Origin: Cubamyces lactineus
Lineage: Eukaryota; Basidiomycota; Agaricomycetes; Polyporales; Polyporaceae
Assembly (NCBI GenBank): GCA_022376465.1
Contig: JACDTU010000001.1
Span: 2,666,001 to 2,730,000, forward strand
Direction: 5' to 3'
DNA: 64,000 nucleotides
The notes below the pieces were generated by a model, which was given only the letters and a program-made list of their open reading frames with translations, made no database searches and was not told the DNA's origin. The translations under genes and the position numbers were made by a program. This document shows, one piece after another, positions 10,838-22,703 of the stretch (position 1 is its first letter; every line of letters begins with the position of its first letter).

Positions 10838-13439
10838 CTATCGTTTCATCTCAGGCTGTTGCACGTACCATGAATGCGCCGCTGTGGCCGCCGGGCCATC
10901 GTGCCTCCGCTGCTGGACAGGGATCATGTTGTAGCGGATTGCGGAACGAGGTATGGGCGTCATGAGCCGCCCTGAAGCGAGCTGACGCAGCATTCGAAGA
11001 GGGTGGTAGTGCGTGGTCAGGCGACCTGCCAGATGTGCTAGATGGCGGATGCAGTCAGAGTCGTAGGCTTTCCGCGCTCTAGCTGTGCGTATAAAGGTGC
11101 ACATACCGTAGTGTCTGAAGATGGAAGAGAGCGGCGCGGGCTGGCTCTGCATTGGAGGGTCGCTGGTGAACATCTCTGCGTCGTTACCAATGCAGCAAAG
11201 AGACACTCACGGTGAGCACGAGCGGCCCCTTCTTGGACCGTTGAACGCATACGCCTCCTATGATAGTAATGTATGGGTCGTGTGACCGGCATGCACGAGC
11301 AACCAGCGACATACCAGGCAAACGAAGCGGGTCTTTAACACGTAACAGCAGCGCGAACAGAGGGAAGTGATTCAAGAGCGCAGTCGCCGTGTCCAATACG
11401 GCGTGGATCATCATCACCGCCAGTCGTGCCTGATTGGCACATCCACGCATCGGTCAGTGGGCCGCCGGCTGCTGAGCAAGTGGAGGGAAAGAGGGTTACT
11501 TGCCGTGGCGAAGAGGGCGTAGTACGTCAGCACCGTGGGATAGAGGAACGCGAGAAGCGTGAAGAGGATCGTCCCGAGTAAGAGCTGATCGAGGTCGTAG
11601 TCCCAAGTGTCGATACGGTTCCTCAGAACGTTGTACCGTTTCCCTGTTCCGCGTCGTACATCGCGCGTCAGCTTTGCCCCTCCATAAGCGCGAGGAAGAG
11701 TATCGGTACATACCGCGGAAGAGATTCCACAGCGAGCCCGCGAGGCTGAGTTGGTGGCGGAAGATGGTCGCAGAGATGATGTAGCACGCATAGAGGTGCA
11801 TCGTGAACAAGCTGAGGGTGTCAGAGAGAAGGGAGACGATCATCGTCATGCCGCAGCATCCGGCGATACCGATAGCCCATATTAGAGCGGGGAGGTACGG
11901 CGCTGCCCGTTCAAGAAGCCCTTATCATGAGCAATACGGTCAGCGTCAGATAGCGGTGGGAGTGCACGCATTCAGAGCGGTTAGACGGGGAGTGAGGATG
12001 ACTTACAACCCCAAGCGGAAACCACGCCTATGAGCGTGTGACAATAGAATTGACTGAGCTCAGTGTTCAGCTTGAGGCCGGCAGGCCAGTTGTTAAGCCA
12101 TAGCAATGCAAGCTTCATGCGGTGCACGAGGTAGTACTGTTCTAAGTTAGACCCTTGCGAAGTACGAGATGTGGCATCGCGTCGAACACACCTGCATCAA
12201 GTATTCCAGCCACGAAGCCAAGATGTTCTTGTTCTCACAGAGGAAAGACCCAAAGGCGACCCCGATGATCACGTCATTCAGGACGAGCCACATGCAATTA
12301 TGGAACCTGCACACCGAAGTCAGCTTTCTCATCTCGACGGCGAATACGGAGAACGGTCCGCTTACTTGATGTACTTCGAGATTGACGTGACAGTACGCGA
12401 CTTGTCGTGGTACACGTATGGCATCTCGTTTGCGACGTAGACACCTTGCTCGAGCCGCACGTCGAGCTGATCCGCTGTATCTCCATTCAGCAGGATGTGT
12501 GCTAAAACAGCGTACTGCATACCTGTAGTAGAAAAGCTTCTCGCAAATATGAGCGGTCTGCTGATAGCATCGCCGTTACAAATACGGTGCGGCGGGTGTG
12601 GCTCCCCGAGAGGTTGTGGCGAGGGAGATGCAGTTGCCGCCGGTATCTCTGGTGTAGCGGGAACAGGGGTACTTGGTCGGTCGGGATACGGTTCGCCCCT
12701 AGAAACCTGTTTGTTGACCAACTCTGCCAACAGCTGCGCGAAATTCGCCTAGCAGCATGCATCAGTAATTGCTAGAGAATTCTACACTGATAGGACTGTA
12801 ATGACCTGATTGAGCACTTCCCCATCTAGGGAGTGGGCTCGGGATGGATTTGAACCACGAACACGCGTGAAGTCTGTCGCGAAAACGGCGTTCGCGTTCT
12901 TAGATGACAGAGGAGATGGGTCGTGCACCGATCCTTGCGAGGGAAGAATGTCAAGCTCGCTAAAGTCGAACGCATAGAACCGCATAGACTGTCGTCTATG
13001 TCTCTGATACAGAACAATATGTGGGGCTTCTATGTATAACGTATCAGACCAGGCGGTACTGTGGAACATGCAGACACAACATACCGCCTGTAGGACGTTC
13101 GCTCAATAGAAACTTCGGCAGGGAGTCCTTTGAAGTTGGATCCTCACACGTTCCAATGACGCTCGGTTTGGAGTTGAACTTGTCCTGCACAGCGCGCCAT
13201 CGTGGATCTGCGATCGCCGAATCAATGATTGTCTCGGCTTCCTCTTCCTGCGACAACGGCTACCATGAGCATGAATGCCGCGGAGTACCACTTAGTGTAC
13301 TGCGCACCCTCATTCCAAGGTCGTCTTGCGGAAGAATACCCGCTACGATGATGAGCGGGCGCAGCCAGCCATAGCAAAAGCCCGCGCGTGGGGAGACGTC
13401 TGACGGCCACAGCACTGTGACTGCGCTCTGTCCGCTCAT
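10838..13439 (-). CDS. GPI1: GPI1/PIG-Q, subunit of GPI-N-acetylglucosaminyltransferase
   Basis: Twelve exons from 13439 down to 10838 give 625 residues. PIG-Q/Gpi1 is a multi-membrane-span subunit of the ER enzyme that adds GlcNAc to phosphatidylinositol, the first step of GPI-anchor synthesis. The N-terminus TVLWPSDV and GFCYGWLRPL fits fungal Gpi1. The core holds LVLNDVIIGVAFGSFLCEN, LLWLNNWPAGLKLN, then TMHLYACYI and DQLLLGTILFTLLAFLYPT followed by TYYALFA, RLAVMMIHAVLDTATALLNH and DPLRLPGG. Introns are mostly 52-75 nt, with larger ones at 12006-11903 and between exons 11 and 12. Intron 8 (11503-11430) has a GC donor. The gene converges on the acyl-CoA ligase with 166 bp between stop codons. 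A second GPI-pathway gene, GPI11, lies 45 kb away. Confidence 0.92.
11430..11503 (-). other. GC-AG intron in GPI1
   Basis: On the minus strand the intron begins gcaagt, the standard GC-donor consensus, and ends atcag. It joins LFAT to ARLAVMMIHAV in phase 0. The GT three bases further on would change phase and lose the conserved frame. Confidence 0.78.
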
Positions 13440-14748
13440 TGCGTTGGCGGGGCTATATGCTAGAATCACAGCTCCTCCCGCCTGCGTGCGAAAAGATGCA
13501 TATAGTCAGTATATTGAAGACTCGAGAAGGTCGAACTTCACCGCATAGCATCAAAGTAAACGGTTGTCGTACCTGATCAATCTGACGTCACGACGATATT
13601 GAGCAATGAAGTATTGATATAGGCTTGCTGTGCTCCTTAATGTACGCCCTTCAGTCTGTTAGAGTTATGACGCCAACCAGACAATACCGGTTTGCCAGCC
13701 GGTGGTGGCTGCAACAAGAGAACGGCAACGCTCGCCAATGAATGCACTCAATAGGCGCTCATGCAGTATCGTGGCTGTGGGTTAGGGTTACCGCCAATCC
13801 ATTAGTTTCAGTTCAAGTTGCACTACTCATGGTCTTTCATTTGTAAGGGTTCACTTATACAACTCATTCACACTCGCAACAACATGAGTGCAGTCAATGG
13901 CATACAAGGTTACAAACACAAACACAGTGCACCTTCAGCCCAGTAGGAGTGTTGGATATGTTGTGCCGCACCTGCTCTGACCGGATCCGTGGCCTGGGAT
14001 TCATGGTGTTTACGGGAAATATCGCGTCAATCCTCCAAGTGTATAAAGAGAAATCGCCACCCATGCCACAACCCTAGCGAGCTCCAGAACCATGCATCAC
14101 ATGGTGTCTTCAGTGGCATAAACCGAGGGTCTCGCCCCAGAATCGTTCGTGTGCCGCGAGAGTTCAGCGACAGCCCACCCACATTGCACGTCTAAGCCGA
14201 CGGAACACGTTCGTGCGCGTTATCGATGCATCAGGGGGGAAGCAGCCAGTCGCGCCTCTGAGCAGAGGCACCCTAATTCTCGGCGCACCGCCATTCAGCT
14301 CCCCGGACGCCCACGCGACCTTTGCAGCGATGCGCACGGGTGCGCGCAGGGGAACGCTGCAAGTCGCCTAGCCTGGTGGCTAGCACGCAGTCGTTTGACA
14401 AGGAAGCGGATGCTTCTTCCGTGGGACTGTGGCTTTGCAGCTTGTCCTTGCGAGAGTCCCACGTTGGTGGACGTGCGCTGTTCTGACGCTGCGCCGCACT
14501 TGCGCTGGGAGCTTCCCTGGGAAGCCAGGCGAGTAGCATGCAGTTTGACGCATAGACCGGCACACGACGACGGATGAGATGGGTGTCGTTGTCTTGCTCG
14601 TCGTTTATGCTCCCGTCCGTGCGATGACCGTAAGGAGGCATATATCGTGATGTAGATGACTGGTGGGGACTGGAATGGTGGGAGGGATACCGTGGCTGCT
14701 GCGAACGACAGCACCTTCCGAAACGGGCAAGGGGGCGTAGAGAGGCTA

Positions 14749-14754
14749 CACGTG
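14749..14754. promoter_or_regulatory. CACGTG E-box upstream of the bHLH gene
   Basis: Exact CACGTG palindrome 272 bp upstream of the bHLH start codon. The encoded protein carries the residues that recognise this core, so autoregulation is possible; that is inference. Confidence 0.35.
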
Positions 14755-14916
14755 CATGGGCGGGAGCCAATGGGGATGCGCGGGGATGGTCGTGCGACGC
14801 GCACGTTTCTTGGGCAGACGAGTGCACACGACCATTTGTCGGCGTGAGGGGGCGTCGAGAGGGGCAGATCGCCCACGGACGCGCTCGCTTCGGGTCCCCG
14901 ATGTGCCCACCGCATG

Positions 14917-14923
14917 CTATATA
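14917..14923 (+). promoter_or_regulatory. TATA-like element, bHLH gene
   Basis: TATATAT about 105 bp upstream of the start codon inside an otherwise GC-rich stretch. Confidence 0.4.
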
Positions 14924-15025
14924 TTCCTCCCCATACGCCAGTCGTCTTCTCTCGAGTGTCGTGTGCTCCTACGCCCGCCCCGCATCCCCCGCCCAACGGC
15001 CCCTCAGAGGCCCACAACGCGAACG

Positions 15026-16477
15026 ATGTCGACCACGAAGGACGCCGCGACAGCCTACGCCGCAAGCTGCAACCCCCCGCGCCGCGCGAAGCGCCACCGC
15101 ACCAGTTCCCTCGTCGACGCCGAGGGCCCCTCCCCACCCTCCGCGCCTCTTGATAAGGCCGTCCAGCGTCGCGTCGCGCGTCCGCCTATCCTCCCCAAGC
15201 AGCCCATCGACAAGGAGTACCATATACCCCCGTCCCCCGAGTCGGACTCGGCTTCCGAGGAGGAAGACGAGTACGAGCCAGGTAGAGAAGCTGCCCCCGC
15301 GCCGAAGCGCCGCGGGCGCAAGCCGGGCTCCATGTCCCGCTCCGCCCGCGAGTCGCTCCGGAAGCTGAACCACTCCAAGATCGAGAAGGCACGACGGACG
15401 AAGATCAACGAGACTCTCGCCACGCTCAGCATGCTCGTTAACGACCGCGAGCGCGTCTTGCCCAGCGCGGGCACCGCAGCGGTTGGCGCGGAGACGGGGA
15501 AGGCGGAGTCGGAGGCGAAGGGGAAGAAGGGGAAGGGGAAGACGGAGGAGAAGGAGTTCAAGCTCGATGTCCTCGTCAAGACGGTGGAGTTTATGCAGGG
15601 CCTCATCGACCGCATCAAGGCTTTGGAAACTGCGACGTGTACGCAGTGTCGCACTGCTCATCGTTCTCGTCCTGCGGTGGCAGAGCACAGTCAGCAGTCC
15701 AAGGAGCCCTTGAAACGTAAACGCACCGACGACGCCGACGAGCCCCAGCGCGCCGCGAAGCACAAGCGACCCCCGACGCGTCAAGAAGAGGATGACTCGT
15801 ACGGGGGCGACGACGAGCAGGGCCCTGGGAACGCCGGAGATGACGAGCAGCCGTCGCCCCTCCCCTTCACCGTCTCTAAACCATCCTCGACATCTCCCGT
15901 TATCCCCACTACCACGACTTCTTCTCCCCGTCTACCGCCTATCGCGTCTTGGCTGCCACATCCATACGTCGACCCAAGCAGCCTGATGTCCGGGTCCCCA
16001 TCGAGCGGCCCGACGCGGTCTCCGACGAATATTCAACTGCCATCGCCGCCGTCGTCCGGTCGCTTCCGGCCCACCGCGACGTTGGCCAACATGCCCGCGC
16101 TCACCCTCCCAGGGCCAGCACATCCCCTCACCATACCCTCCGACGTCATCCAAAAGTCGTCGCACGCGCAAGGACACGGAGGCGTGCTCCCTCCCCGCCA
16201 GCAGCGCAAGTCCGTGTCGGCCTCGCCGTCGGTGTCCCCAACGTGGACCCCAGAAGACGAGACGGCGGCGTCGCTGCTGCTGCACATGAGCTCGAAACCG
16301 AGTTCGGCGACGAGCTCGCGCTGCCCGCCAGTGCTGCCTGGCCCACTTGGGCTGTTGACTCCGCGCGAGGAGGTCCCAGGTCCGGGTGGAAGAGAACGCG
16401 CGGTGGGGGCGTCGTCGAGGGCGCCTCTCCAATTCGAGGCGGCCACCCCAAGTTCAATCCTGGGGATGAGGGACTGA
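15026..16477 (+). CDS. bHLH transcription factor
   Basis: Single exon, 483 residues. The basic-helix-loop-helix domain spans residues about 113-198: basic region NHSKIEKARR (His116, Glu120, Arg124, the H-E-R set that reads CACGTG), helix 1 INETLATLSMLVN, an extended loop of about 37 residues rich in Lys and Glu, and helix 2 FKLDVLVKTVEFMQGLIDRI. A KRRGRKPG stretch just before it (about 94-101) is AT-hook-like and may help nuclear entry. The rest is Pro/Ser/Thr rich and probably disordered. The ATG at 15026 is chosen because frame upstream is promoter-like and a TATA element lies about 105 bp before it. Lack of introns is unusual here. The target pathway is unknown. Antisense open frames over this gene are shadows of its high GC content. 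Confidence 0.88.
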   Translation: MSTTKDAATAYAASCNPPRRAKRHRTSSLVDAEGPSPPSAPLDKAVQRRVARPPILPKQPIDKEYHIPPSPESDSASEEEDEYEPGREAAPAPKRRGRKPGSMSRSARESLRKLNHSKIEKARRTKINETLATLSMLVNDRERVLPSAGTAAVGAETGKAESEAKGKKGKGKTEEKEFKLDVLVKTVEFMQGLIDRIKALETATCTQCRTAHRSRPAVAEHSQQSKEPLKRKRTDDADEPQRAAKHKRPPTRQEEDDSYGGDDEQGPGNAGDDEQPSPLPFTVSKPSSTSPVIPTTTTSSPRLPPIASWLPHPYVDPSSLMSGSPSSGPTRSPTNIQLPSPPSSGRFRPTATLANMPALTLPGPAHPLTIPSDVIQKSSHAQGHGGVLPPRQQRKSVSASPSVSPTWTPEDETAASLLLHMSSKPSSATSSRCPPVLPGPLGLLTPREEVPGPGGRERAVGASSRAPLQFEAATPSSILGMRD

Positions 16478-17347
16478 AGATATGGATGCGCGGATTGGTC
16501 AGTACTTGGGACGGGCTCGAGGTGCTGTTTACTGGGATAAAGGATGCATACCCTTGTTATGTTATGAGGCCTGTGGAGGTTGGCGGTTTGAGAGTGGTTG
16601 GATCATCTGTAACTTCTATGGATCGCGCATCGTGAGGGTTAGAACGAAGTCAGTTGTATAGTACTTGTAACGACTCGGGATTGTTGTGCAATATAGATCC
16701 GGATTGGAAGCGTCTTTGGAATCGGAGAGGACAAGCTCGGTGAAGGTAAACGATCACAGGCGAAACGATGCGACTTGTTGTACAAGGGCTAGATGTGCGT
16801 GCATTCAAGTGGATTGAGACGACTTCTCAATAGAGAGTGTCCTGCAGCTGCAGCGAAGGCGTACCTAGTATCCCATGCGACGCACCACTAGTACTGGCCG
16901 AGACCTAGCTGGTGTAAACTAGGCCTGTCAAGGAGTCGTTCACCCACAGGACACGAACTCACCTACTCTGCTATGTGGTTACGAGCACCGAACTGTACGA
17001 AATCGTCCTCGGAATGCAGACTCGCGAGAGGCCTCTCGAGGCCCAATTGCAAAGTGTTGGGGTCGGACGAAGTAGAGGATCGCTCGGAGCGCGCGAGGGC
17101 GAGACGCGCGATTGGCGCGCGGCCCTCCTCGCGCGACGCGTTTTAGCGCCTGGGGACGTGTCTCCCAGAATTCCACGTGCGTTCCCCCATCCTACCTCGC
17201 AGTCGCGTAGACGTACCGCGTACCGATCCTTTCGTTCTCTCCACCACCTACGCCTCGTTGTCTTGTCGCCCCGCCTCACGTCCGAGTCCTAGAGTCCTAG
17301 AACCACGCACCCACCGCGATCGCCACTGTCGTTGTTGTACGAGAGCC
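16478..17347. other. Intergenic region, bHLH to SEC11
   Basis: About 870 bp. I see no gene. The distal part (17.04-17.35 kb) is GC rich and presumably holds the SEC11 promoter; an ACGCGT hexamer occurs at 17136-17141. Confidence 0.35.
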
Positions 17348-18345
17348 ATGTTCGCGGACGAGCTCAAGACGCTCCGGAGGCTCGGTGTTCGCCATGTTCG
17401 TCCCCGTTCTCTTTGGTCTGAACGCGAGGAGTATGAATGCTGAAGCGAGCGATCGATTCTTTACTTGTTTGGTTTGTTCGGACTCTAGGTGCTGCTGCAG
17501 ATCCTCAACTTTGTCTCCGTCCTCGCCTCCGGGCTCATGATCTGGAAAGGCTTGGGGCTCATCACGAATACTGAGTCTCCCATCGTCGTAGTGCTCAGGT
17601 GCGCGTCCACAGTGCAGGTTCGATGAGGTCGAGGATGCTGATGTCAGGTTGGGTGTCTATAGTGGTTCTATGGAGCCTGCGTTCTACCGCGGGGACCTGC
17701 TCTTCTTGACCAATCCGTCAGACCAACGATACCAGACGGGCGACATTACGGTGTACAAGGTGCCTGGCGCGGACATCCCGATCGTACATCGAGTGCTGGA
17801 GACGCATGACTCCGTGTCGAAGAAAGGGTGCGTCTTCATGCTTTCGCCCCATCGAGGTATTCTGCCTGGTCCAGCTTAGTGCCACTGCGGCGCATATTGC
17901 GAACTAGCGCTCGATGGTTTGCCGCTCATGGGGTTCCGTACTGTCAAACTCACAATTGCGCGTAGGATGGTTTCCGCGAGTCCTCTGGTTGACAGGCAGC
18001 TCCTGTTGACTAAGGGAGACAACAACCCGATTGACGACATCGACCTATACCAAGGCTTGGAATGGCTAGAGCGGAAACATATCGTCGGCAAAGTCAGAGG
18101 GTGCGCCATAACGTCCATCTATCTAGGCGTGAGCCGTTCATGAATGCTAATCGCCGAAATCACTGTGCTCTTCAGGTTCCTGCCGTACGTCGGATACGTG
18201 ACCATCGCTATGGTACGCCTTCCAATATATCACTTTTGCGTTTGGGACGCTCACGCCTGCTCCGTGGTACCAGAACGATTTCCCACAGCTCAAGTATGCC
18301 CTTTTGGGCGGACTCGGACTGTTGGCGCTCATCCAGAGGGAGTGA
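17348..18345 (+). CDS. SEC11: Signal peptidase complex catalytic subunit SEC11
   Basis: Six exons (17348-17395, 17489-17598, 17663-17827, 17996-18100, 18176-18212, 18274-18345) give 178 residues, the usual size for fungal Sec11. The enzyme cleaves signal peptides in the ER membrane. One N-terminal membrane anchor ([18 protein letters not shown]) precedes the catalytic serine in SGSMEPAF. Histidine is in IPIVHRVLE and the aspartate box is [13 protein letters not shown], so the Ser-His-Asp set of eukaryotic signal peptidases is complete. The end [13 protein letters not shown] and a C-terminal hydrophobic patch are typical. Intron 3 (17828-17995) is 168 nt, longer than its neighbours, but the joined frame reads straight through the family pattern. 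Confidence 0.94.
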
Positions 18346-19244
18346 GGGCGACTCCCTCGCGCGCGTTGTATTATATATCGTATGTTATTTCCACTCGCGG
18401 GATTCTGGTACTGCATCCACCCTCGCTCGTTCCGAGACGCTAGAAGGCAATCAACATCGCGCAGAAGAGCGTGGAGCAAACGCACGGAAGGGGCGCTATG
18501 CTTCCTGCCCAGTGCCTAGGCATGTGAAGTGAGACGTGCGCGCACTGCGCATGCGTCCCACGCGTCTACCTATCATCTTGACATCTTCGGTAAGTGCTTC
18601 TTAGCGCTTAAGGTTTGTCGCTGGAGCACGGTGTTTGGGTCGCGCGACGCCCACGCTCCGCCATTCATCCTCCCCTTCGTGAGACGGCGGAGGCGGAGGT
18701 GGAGGATCCAGGTGCGCAAGTCCAGGTAAACCTCGCTCGATACGCTCAGGCCGCGAATGCTCACCGTCTTTAGTCTATCCGCCGTTCGCCCAGATAGCTG
18801 CTCTGAGCTTCTCAGCGGCTGGCAGGAAGTCTATCCGCGCAGTGGTATTCTTTCTGGAGAGCCATCGCACGCTACTCTGCTTATCAGTCGCTCGACTCGA
18901 GGTACCTCAACGGCCGGCGTGGAGTTCCCATACCTGTCCTTTGGAATGTCTCTATCGCAGGAGTGTTATCGTGTGAGTGAACATGGGACGGGGTGCTCCG
19001 CAGGATGTGACCTGCACGTCCAAGCCCAAGTCCGAGTCCGAGTCCCCAGTTCCTCTTTGTTCCTTACCAGCTCGTTCGTTCGTTCACTCGGAGCGGGCAA
19101 TTCGTGATCTTCGCTCTGACTGCCTCTAGCTGCCTCCGAAGTTCCATAGCGCAAAACCACTTCCAGAGGAATACCGTCTACTTTCGAAGAGATACCCAGC
19201 CATCCAGGAAGAGAAAAACCTTCACAGTCTCACGACTATACACA
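18346..19244. other. Intergenic region, SEC11 to NCS1 permease
   Basis: About 900 bp with only short, motif-free open frames. Presumably the SEC11 3' end and the permease promoter; nothing else seen. Confidence 0.35.
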
Positions 19245-21695
19245 ATGCTCATCCTCCTCGATGAAGACGCAAGTTCGATCCAGAAAGAGGAGCTCGAGCC
19301 TCCACCGTACACCACGCCGTCGACCCGCTCGTTGGTAGACTCGGAAAGTGCGCGCGACGTGGAGAAAGGGGGAAATGCCCGATATCGTCTGCCTAAGCAC
19401 GCGCACGAGCCAGGAGCGACGGTGCTCGTGAGCGAGGCCGACAACGCGGTGCGCGAGGCGAAGACGAGGGTCGGGCGGGCGTTGAGAGCTATCACGGCGC
19501 AGCTCGCGCGGTGGGGTCTGGAAGTGAACGGGTGAGTGTTCGATCATTGGCCGCTGTCGTTGACGCTCTGCTGTGTGGTCAGCGGTAGCTGCAGTATAGT
19601 ACCGTCAGGACGAATACTAACTGGAAGCTGCGGTGTCTTTGCGTGCAATTGGCGGGCTTCTCCAAAGGATCGCGCCGATTCCGGACAAGGACCGGACGGA
19701 CAAGCGACTGTACCAGTTCTTCTTCGTGTGGTTCTCTGCGAACGCGAACATCTTGACGTATGTTCTTCTTTGCTTCCCAGGCTTGTTGAATGCATGTGCT
19801 AACGATTGACGTTACGTTCCACGTATGTTATTACTAGGCTCAGCGCGGGGACGGTCGGACCTGCGTACTACGGCCTGGGTATCCTCGACTCGTTGTGCGT
19901 GATCATCGTCGTGGATGTCATGTACGTCTCTGGCAGTGGTAGTATTGAGGTCCTTATGTTTGGGAGACGCTGAATAGCTCATGCTCACAGATCGTGCGCG
20001 TTTCCTGCATTCTTGTAAGTCTCTCCCTGCTTCTCCCGGACCCGACACCCGAAGCTGATACCGAGAATAAGCGCGACTTTTGGCCCAAAGCTCGGTACAC
20101 GGACTATGGTGCAGAGCCGCTTCTCGTGGGGGTGAGTCATACATATTCTCCATCTTGAAAGTACCCTCTATGCACACAGACAACGTATTCATGTGGCATA
20201 TGGCCTCGCAGGTACTATGGCGTGATCATCCCGAGCATCCTCAACGTGCTCGTACTGCAGGGGTACCTGGTCGTGAACACGATCATCGGCGGCCAGACGC
20301 TCGCAGAGGTGTCTGAGCACCTAAATGCTACGCTAGGCATCGTCATCATCGCCCTACTCTCGCTCGCGGTACGTACTACACACATAGCACTCCCCCGAGC
20401 CGCAACCTCTAGTACTCATAAGAGCGGGCCGCCGGAGCATAGATCACGTTCTGCGGCTGCCAAGCGCTGCACTGGTACCAGCTACTCATCTGGATTCCGA
20501 ACGTCGTTGCGTTCATTACCATGCTCGCCGTCGGCGGCGCGCAACTCCGGCACGCGCCGCTCGTCGCTGCGACGCCCGCACCCCCCGCGATGTTGCTCAC
20601 GTTCGGCACCTCGCTCGCTGCGACCGTCGTGAGCTGGTCGACGCTCACGCCCGACTATGGCGTATACCATGATCGTACTGCCTCGGCGTGGCGCGTGTTT
20701 TGGTATTCATACCTAGGGTTCTTCGTCTCGAGCGTACGCCTGTTTCATCTGCCTTGATCGTGTTTTGAAACGTGGCTGACGATAGGGGTTCTTCGTTTTG
20801 TAATAAGGTGCCGGCGCACATGCTGGGAGCCGCCTTCGCAGCCGCTGCGATGTCATCTGTGCCCGCATGGGGCGCCGGGCTCGGGGACGGGAACGACGTC
20901 GGGGGTCTGGTCGCGGCGGTGCTCGCCCCGACGGGCGGGTTCGGGAAGTTCCTGCTCGTGCTGCTGAGCTTGACGGCGCCGAGCGCGTGCGCGCCGACTA
21001 TGTACACGGTGTGCACGAGCTTCATGACCGTGCACCGGGCGTTCGCGCGCGTGCCGCGGTTTTTGATCGCTATCGTGTCGACTGCAGTGTGAGTACGCCT
21101 TCCCGAGGGTCGCAAGCCTTTAGTGGCGAGAGGCTGACGCCCGTGTTGCATGCAGGTTGATCCCGTTGGCCATTGTGGGCGCGGGCAAGTTCTACAGCAC
21201 GTTTGTGGACATCCTCGGTGCGCTTGAACTTGGATAATCGCTCGCAGCGTAGTCGTTGACTGTGTACTATTTACAGCGCTCATCGGCTACTGGCTCGCAC
21301 CCTTCTGCGCCGTCGTCATGACCGAGCACTTCCTCTTCCGCCGAGGCTCATACTCGCGCACCGCATACAACGTCCCCGACGCGTGGGACGATCCACGGCA
21401 CCCCAACCTCGCGCGCGGCTTCGCGGCGCTCTGCACGCTCGGTGCGAGCGTCGCGGTGATCGTGCCGTGCATGCAGCAGGTGTGGTACACGGGCCCGATC
21501 GCGCGCCGAGGCACGGGCGACCTAGGCATGATTGTGGGCTTTGTGGTGGGGGTGCCGGTGTATGCGGCGGCGAGGTGGGCGGAGTTGTGGTGGATGCGGA
21601 GGAGGGTGAAGGGGCGCGGGGTTCTGGAGAGAGGCGCGCCTTCGGGATTGGATGCGAGGGGTTCGAGGTTGGAGATGGCGGAGAGGTCTATGTAA
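19245..21695 (+). CDS. Purine-cytosine permease, NCS1 family
   Basis: Ten exons give 584 residues, the length of fungal Fcy2-type proton symporters for cytosine, adenine, guanine and hypoxanthine. A hydrophilic N-terminal segment of about 95 residues is followed by about 12 membrane spans. Family landmarks are WFSANANILTLSAGT, GPAYYGLGILDS, FATFGPKLGTRTMVQSRFSW, YYGVIIPSILN, TTIIG-like NTIIGGQTL, and TLTPDYGVYHD after a spliced loop, with DILALIGYWLAPF and EHFLFRRGSYS near the end. Exon 4 (19991-20014) is only 24 nt. All phases agree. It lies in tandem upstream of the A-T-R gene, about 1 kb away; no functional link is evident. Confidence 0.92.
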
Positions 21696-22703
21696 GGTGA
21701 CTGTGTCACTGAACGCTTTCCATTAGCTGGGCTTGGACTATTCCTTCATGCACATCGCAGTGCTCGTTGTCCGGGTCGGCTCATGGGGTTGCCCTCTCGA
21801 TATCTCCGAGGTGTCGGCTATTTCTAACAATGCAATACACTATACACGACTCGGTGATCAGGGTGGTACAAAACTCAGGCTGTACGAAGTACTGTAACAG
21901 CGTTCCACCCTCACTGACTGAGCCTCCCCGAGGCTAAGCACAGGGGAAGCACGAGCGAGTAGATCTTTTCCCACGGTGTCAGGAGATGGTGGCACGGCAA
22001 CTTGTCACGCCTTTGGTAGCACGAACATCCATACAGAGTCATCCTTAGCTCTATGGCCGCTGCACAGAACTGTTGTTGCACTCACTCAGGTGAGTTTTTG
22101 AGTGGAATATCCACGGTCTTCATAGTCGGCATGGTTGCCTACTACTATTTAGTACGTGTATATACGAATCACTGGCACTCACAACCATCCCCCTGTGGAA
22201 ACTGTTTGACGATGCTCAAACACGGGATCGCGCAAGTGACCATGACCCATTGCTCGGCGGACGTCCGCGGACATTCGGGACCGGAGCCTTCACCTCTGCG
22301 CAGTGCGCCCAGCACTAGGTCATACTGTACCCCCTCTCCCGCAGCCAGACAGTGTCGGAACGCCGCGCAGTACGTTTCCAAGTCCATCGTGTCCAAGGAT
22401 GAAGTTCGCGCGCTGACAAATACGCGCGTATACTACTAGTGTTGACAGGATATATAAATGCATACATACCGTCACCACGGTGCGCCGCCGTACTACGAAA
22501 CATGTCTGAGCCGCTCCTCTGCTGGCCCCATAATCCCGCAATGAGACAGCACGCACCACCTGCAACCATTGCAGAAACGTGCCGACCATGGCTCGGCACG
22601 GAGACAATCCTACGAGGGAACCGAGTATATGAGAGAGCGTGCGCTACTGTGCGAGATGATTTCTGTTCGACCGCCTTCGAAATCGAGACACTGCCAATCC
22701 ACA
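21696..22703. other. Intergenic region, NCS1 permease to A-T-R gene
   Basis: About 1 kb. An open frame at 22053-22439 has one hydrophobic stretch but no family resemblance, so I do not call it. TATATAAA at 22451-22458, about 250 bp upstream of the next start codon, may be a TATA box with a long leader. Confidence 0.35.

Larger units (their letters stand above)
13440..15025. other. Divergent intergenic region, GPI1 / bHLH gene
   Basis: About 1.6 kb with no supported gene. Several long GC-rich open frames on both strands near 14.2-15.1 kb look like composition artefacts. A CACGTG E-box lies at 14749-14754 and a TATATAT element at 14917-14923, about 105 bp upstream of the bHLH start codon. Confidence 0.4.

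Noticed and set aside
12835..12900. tRNA-like stretch near gatttgaaccacgaa
   Set aside because: Only a T-arm-like string; no acceptor or anticodon stem, and it lies in a GPI1 exon.
13779..13792. Telomere-like ggttagggtta
   Set aside because: Fewer than two TTAGGG units, in the middle of a gene-rich window; chance.
14969..15784. 271-codon minus-strand open frame opposite the bHLH gene
   Set aside because: Shadow of a GC-rich coding strand; Leu/Arg-rich composition and no motif, while the plus strand has a clear bHLH domain.
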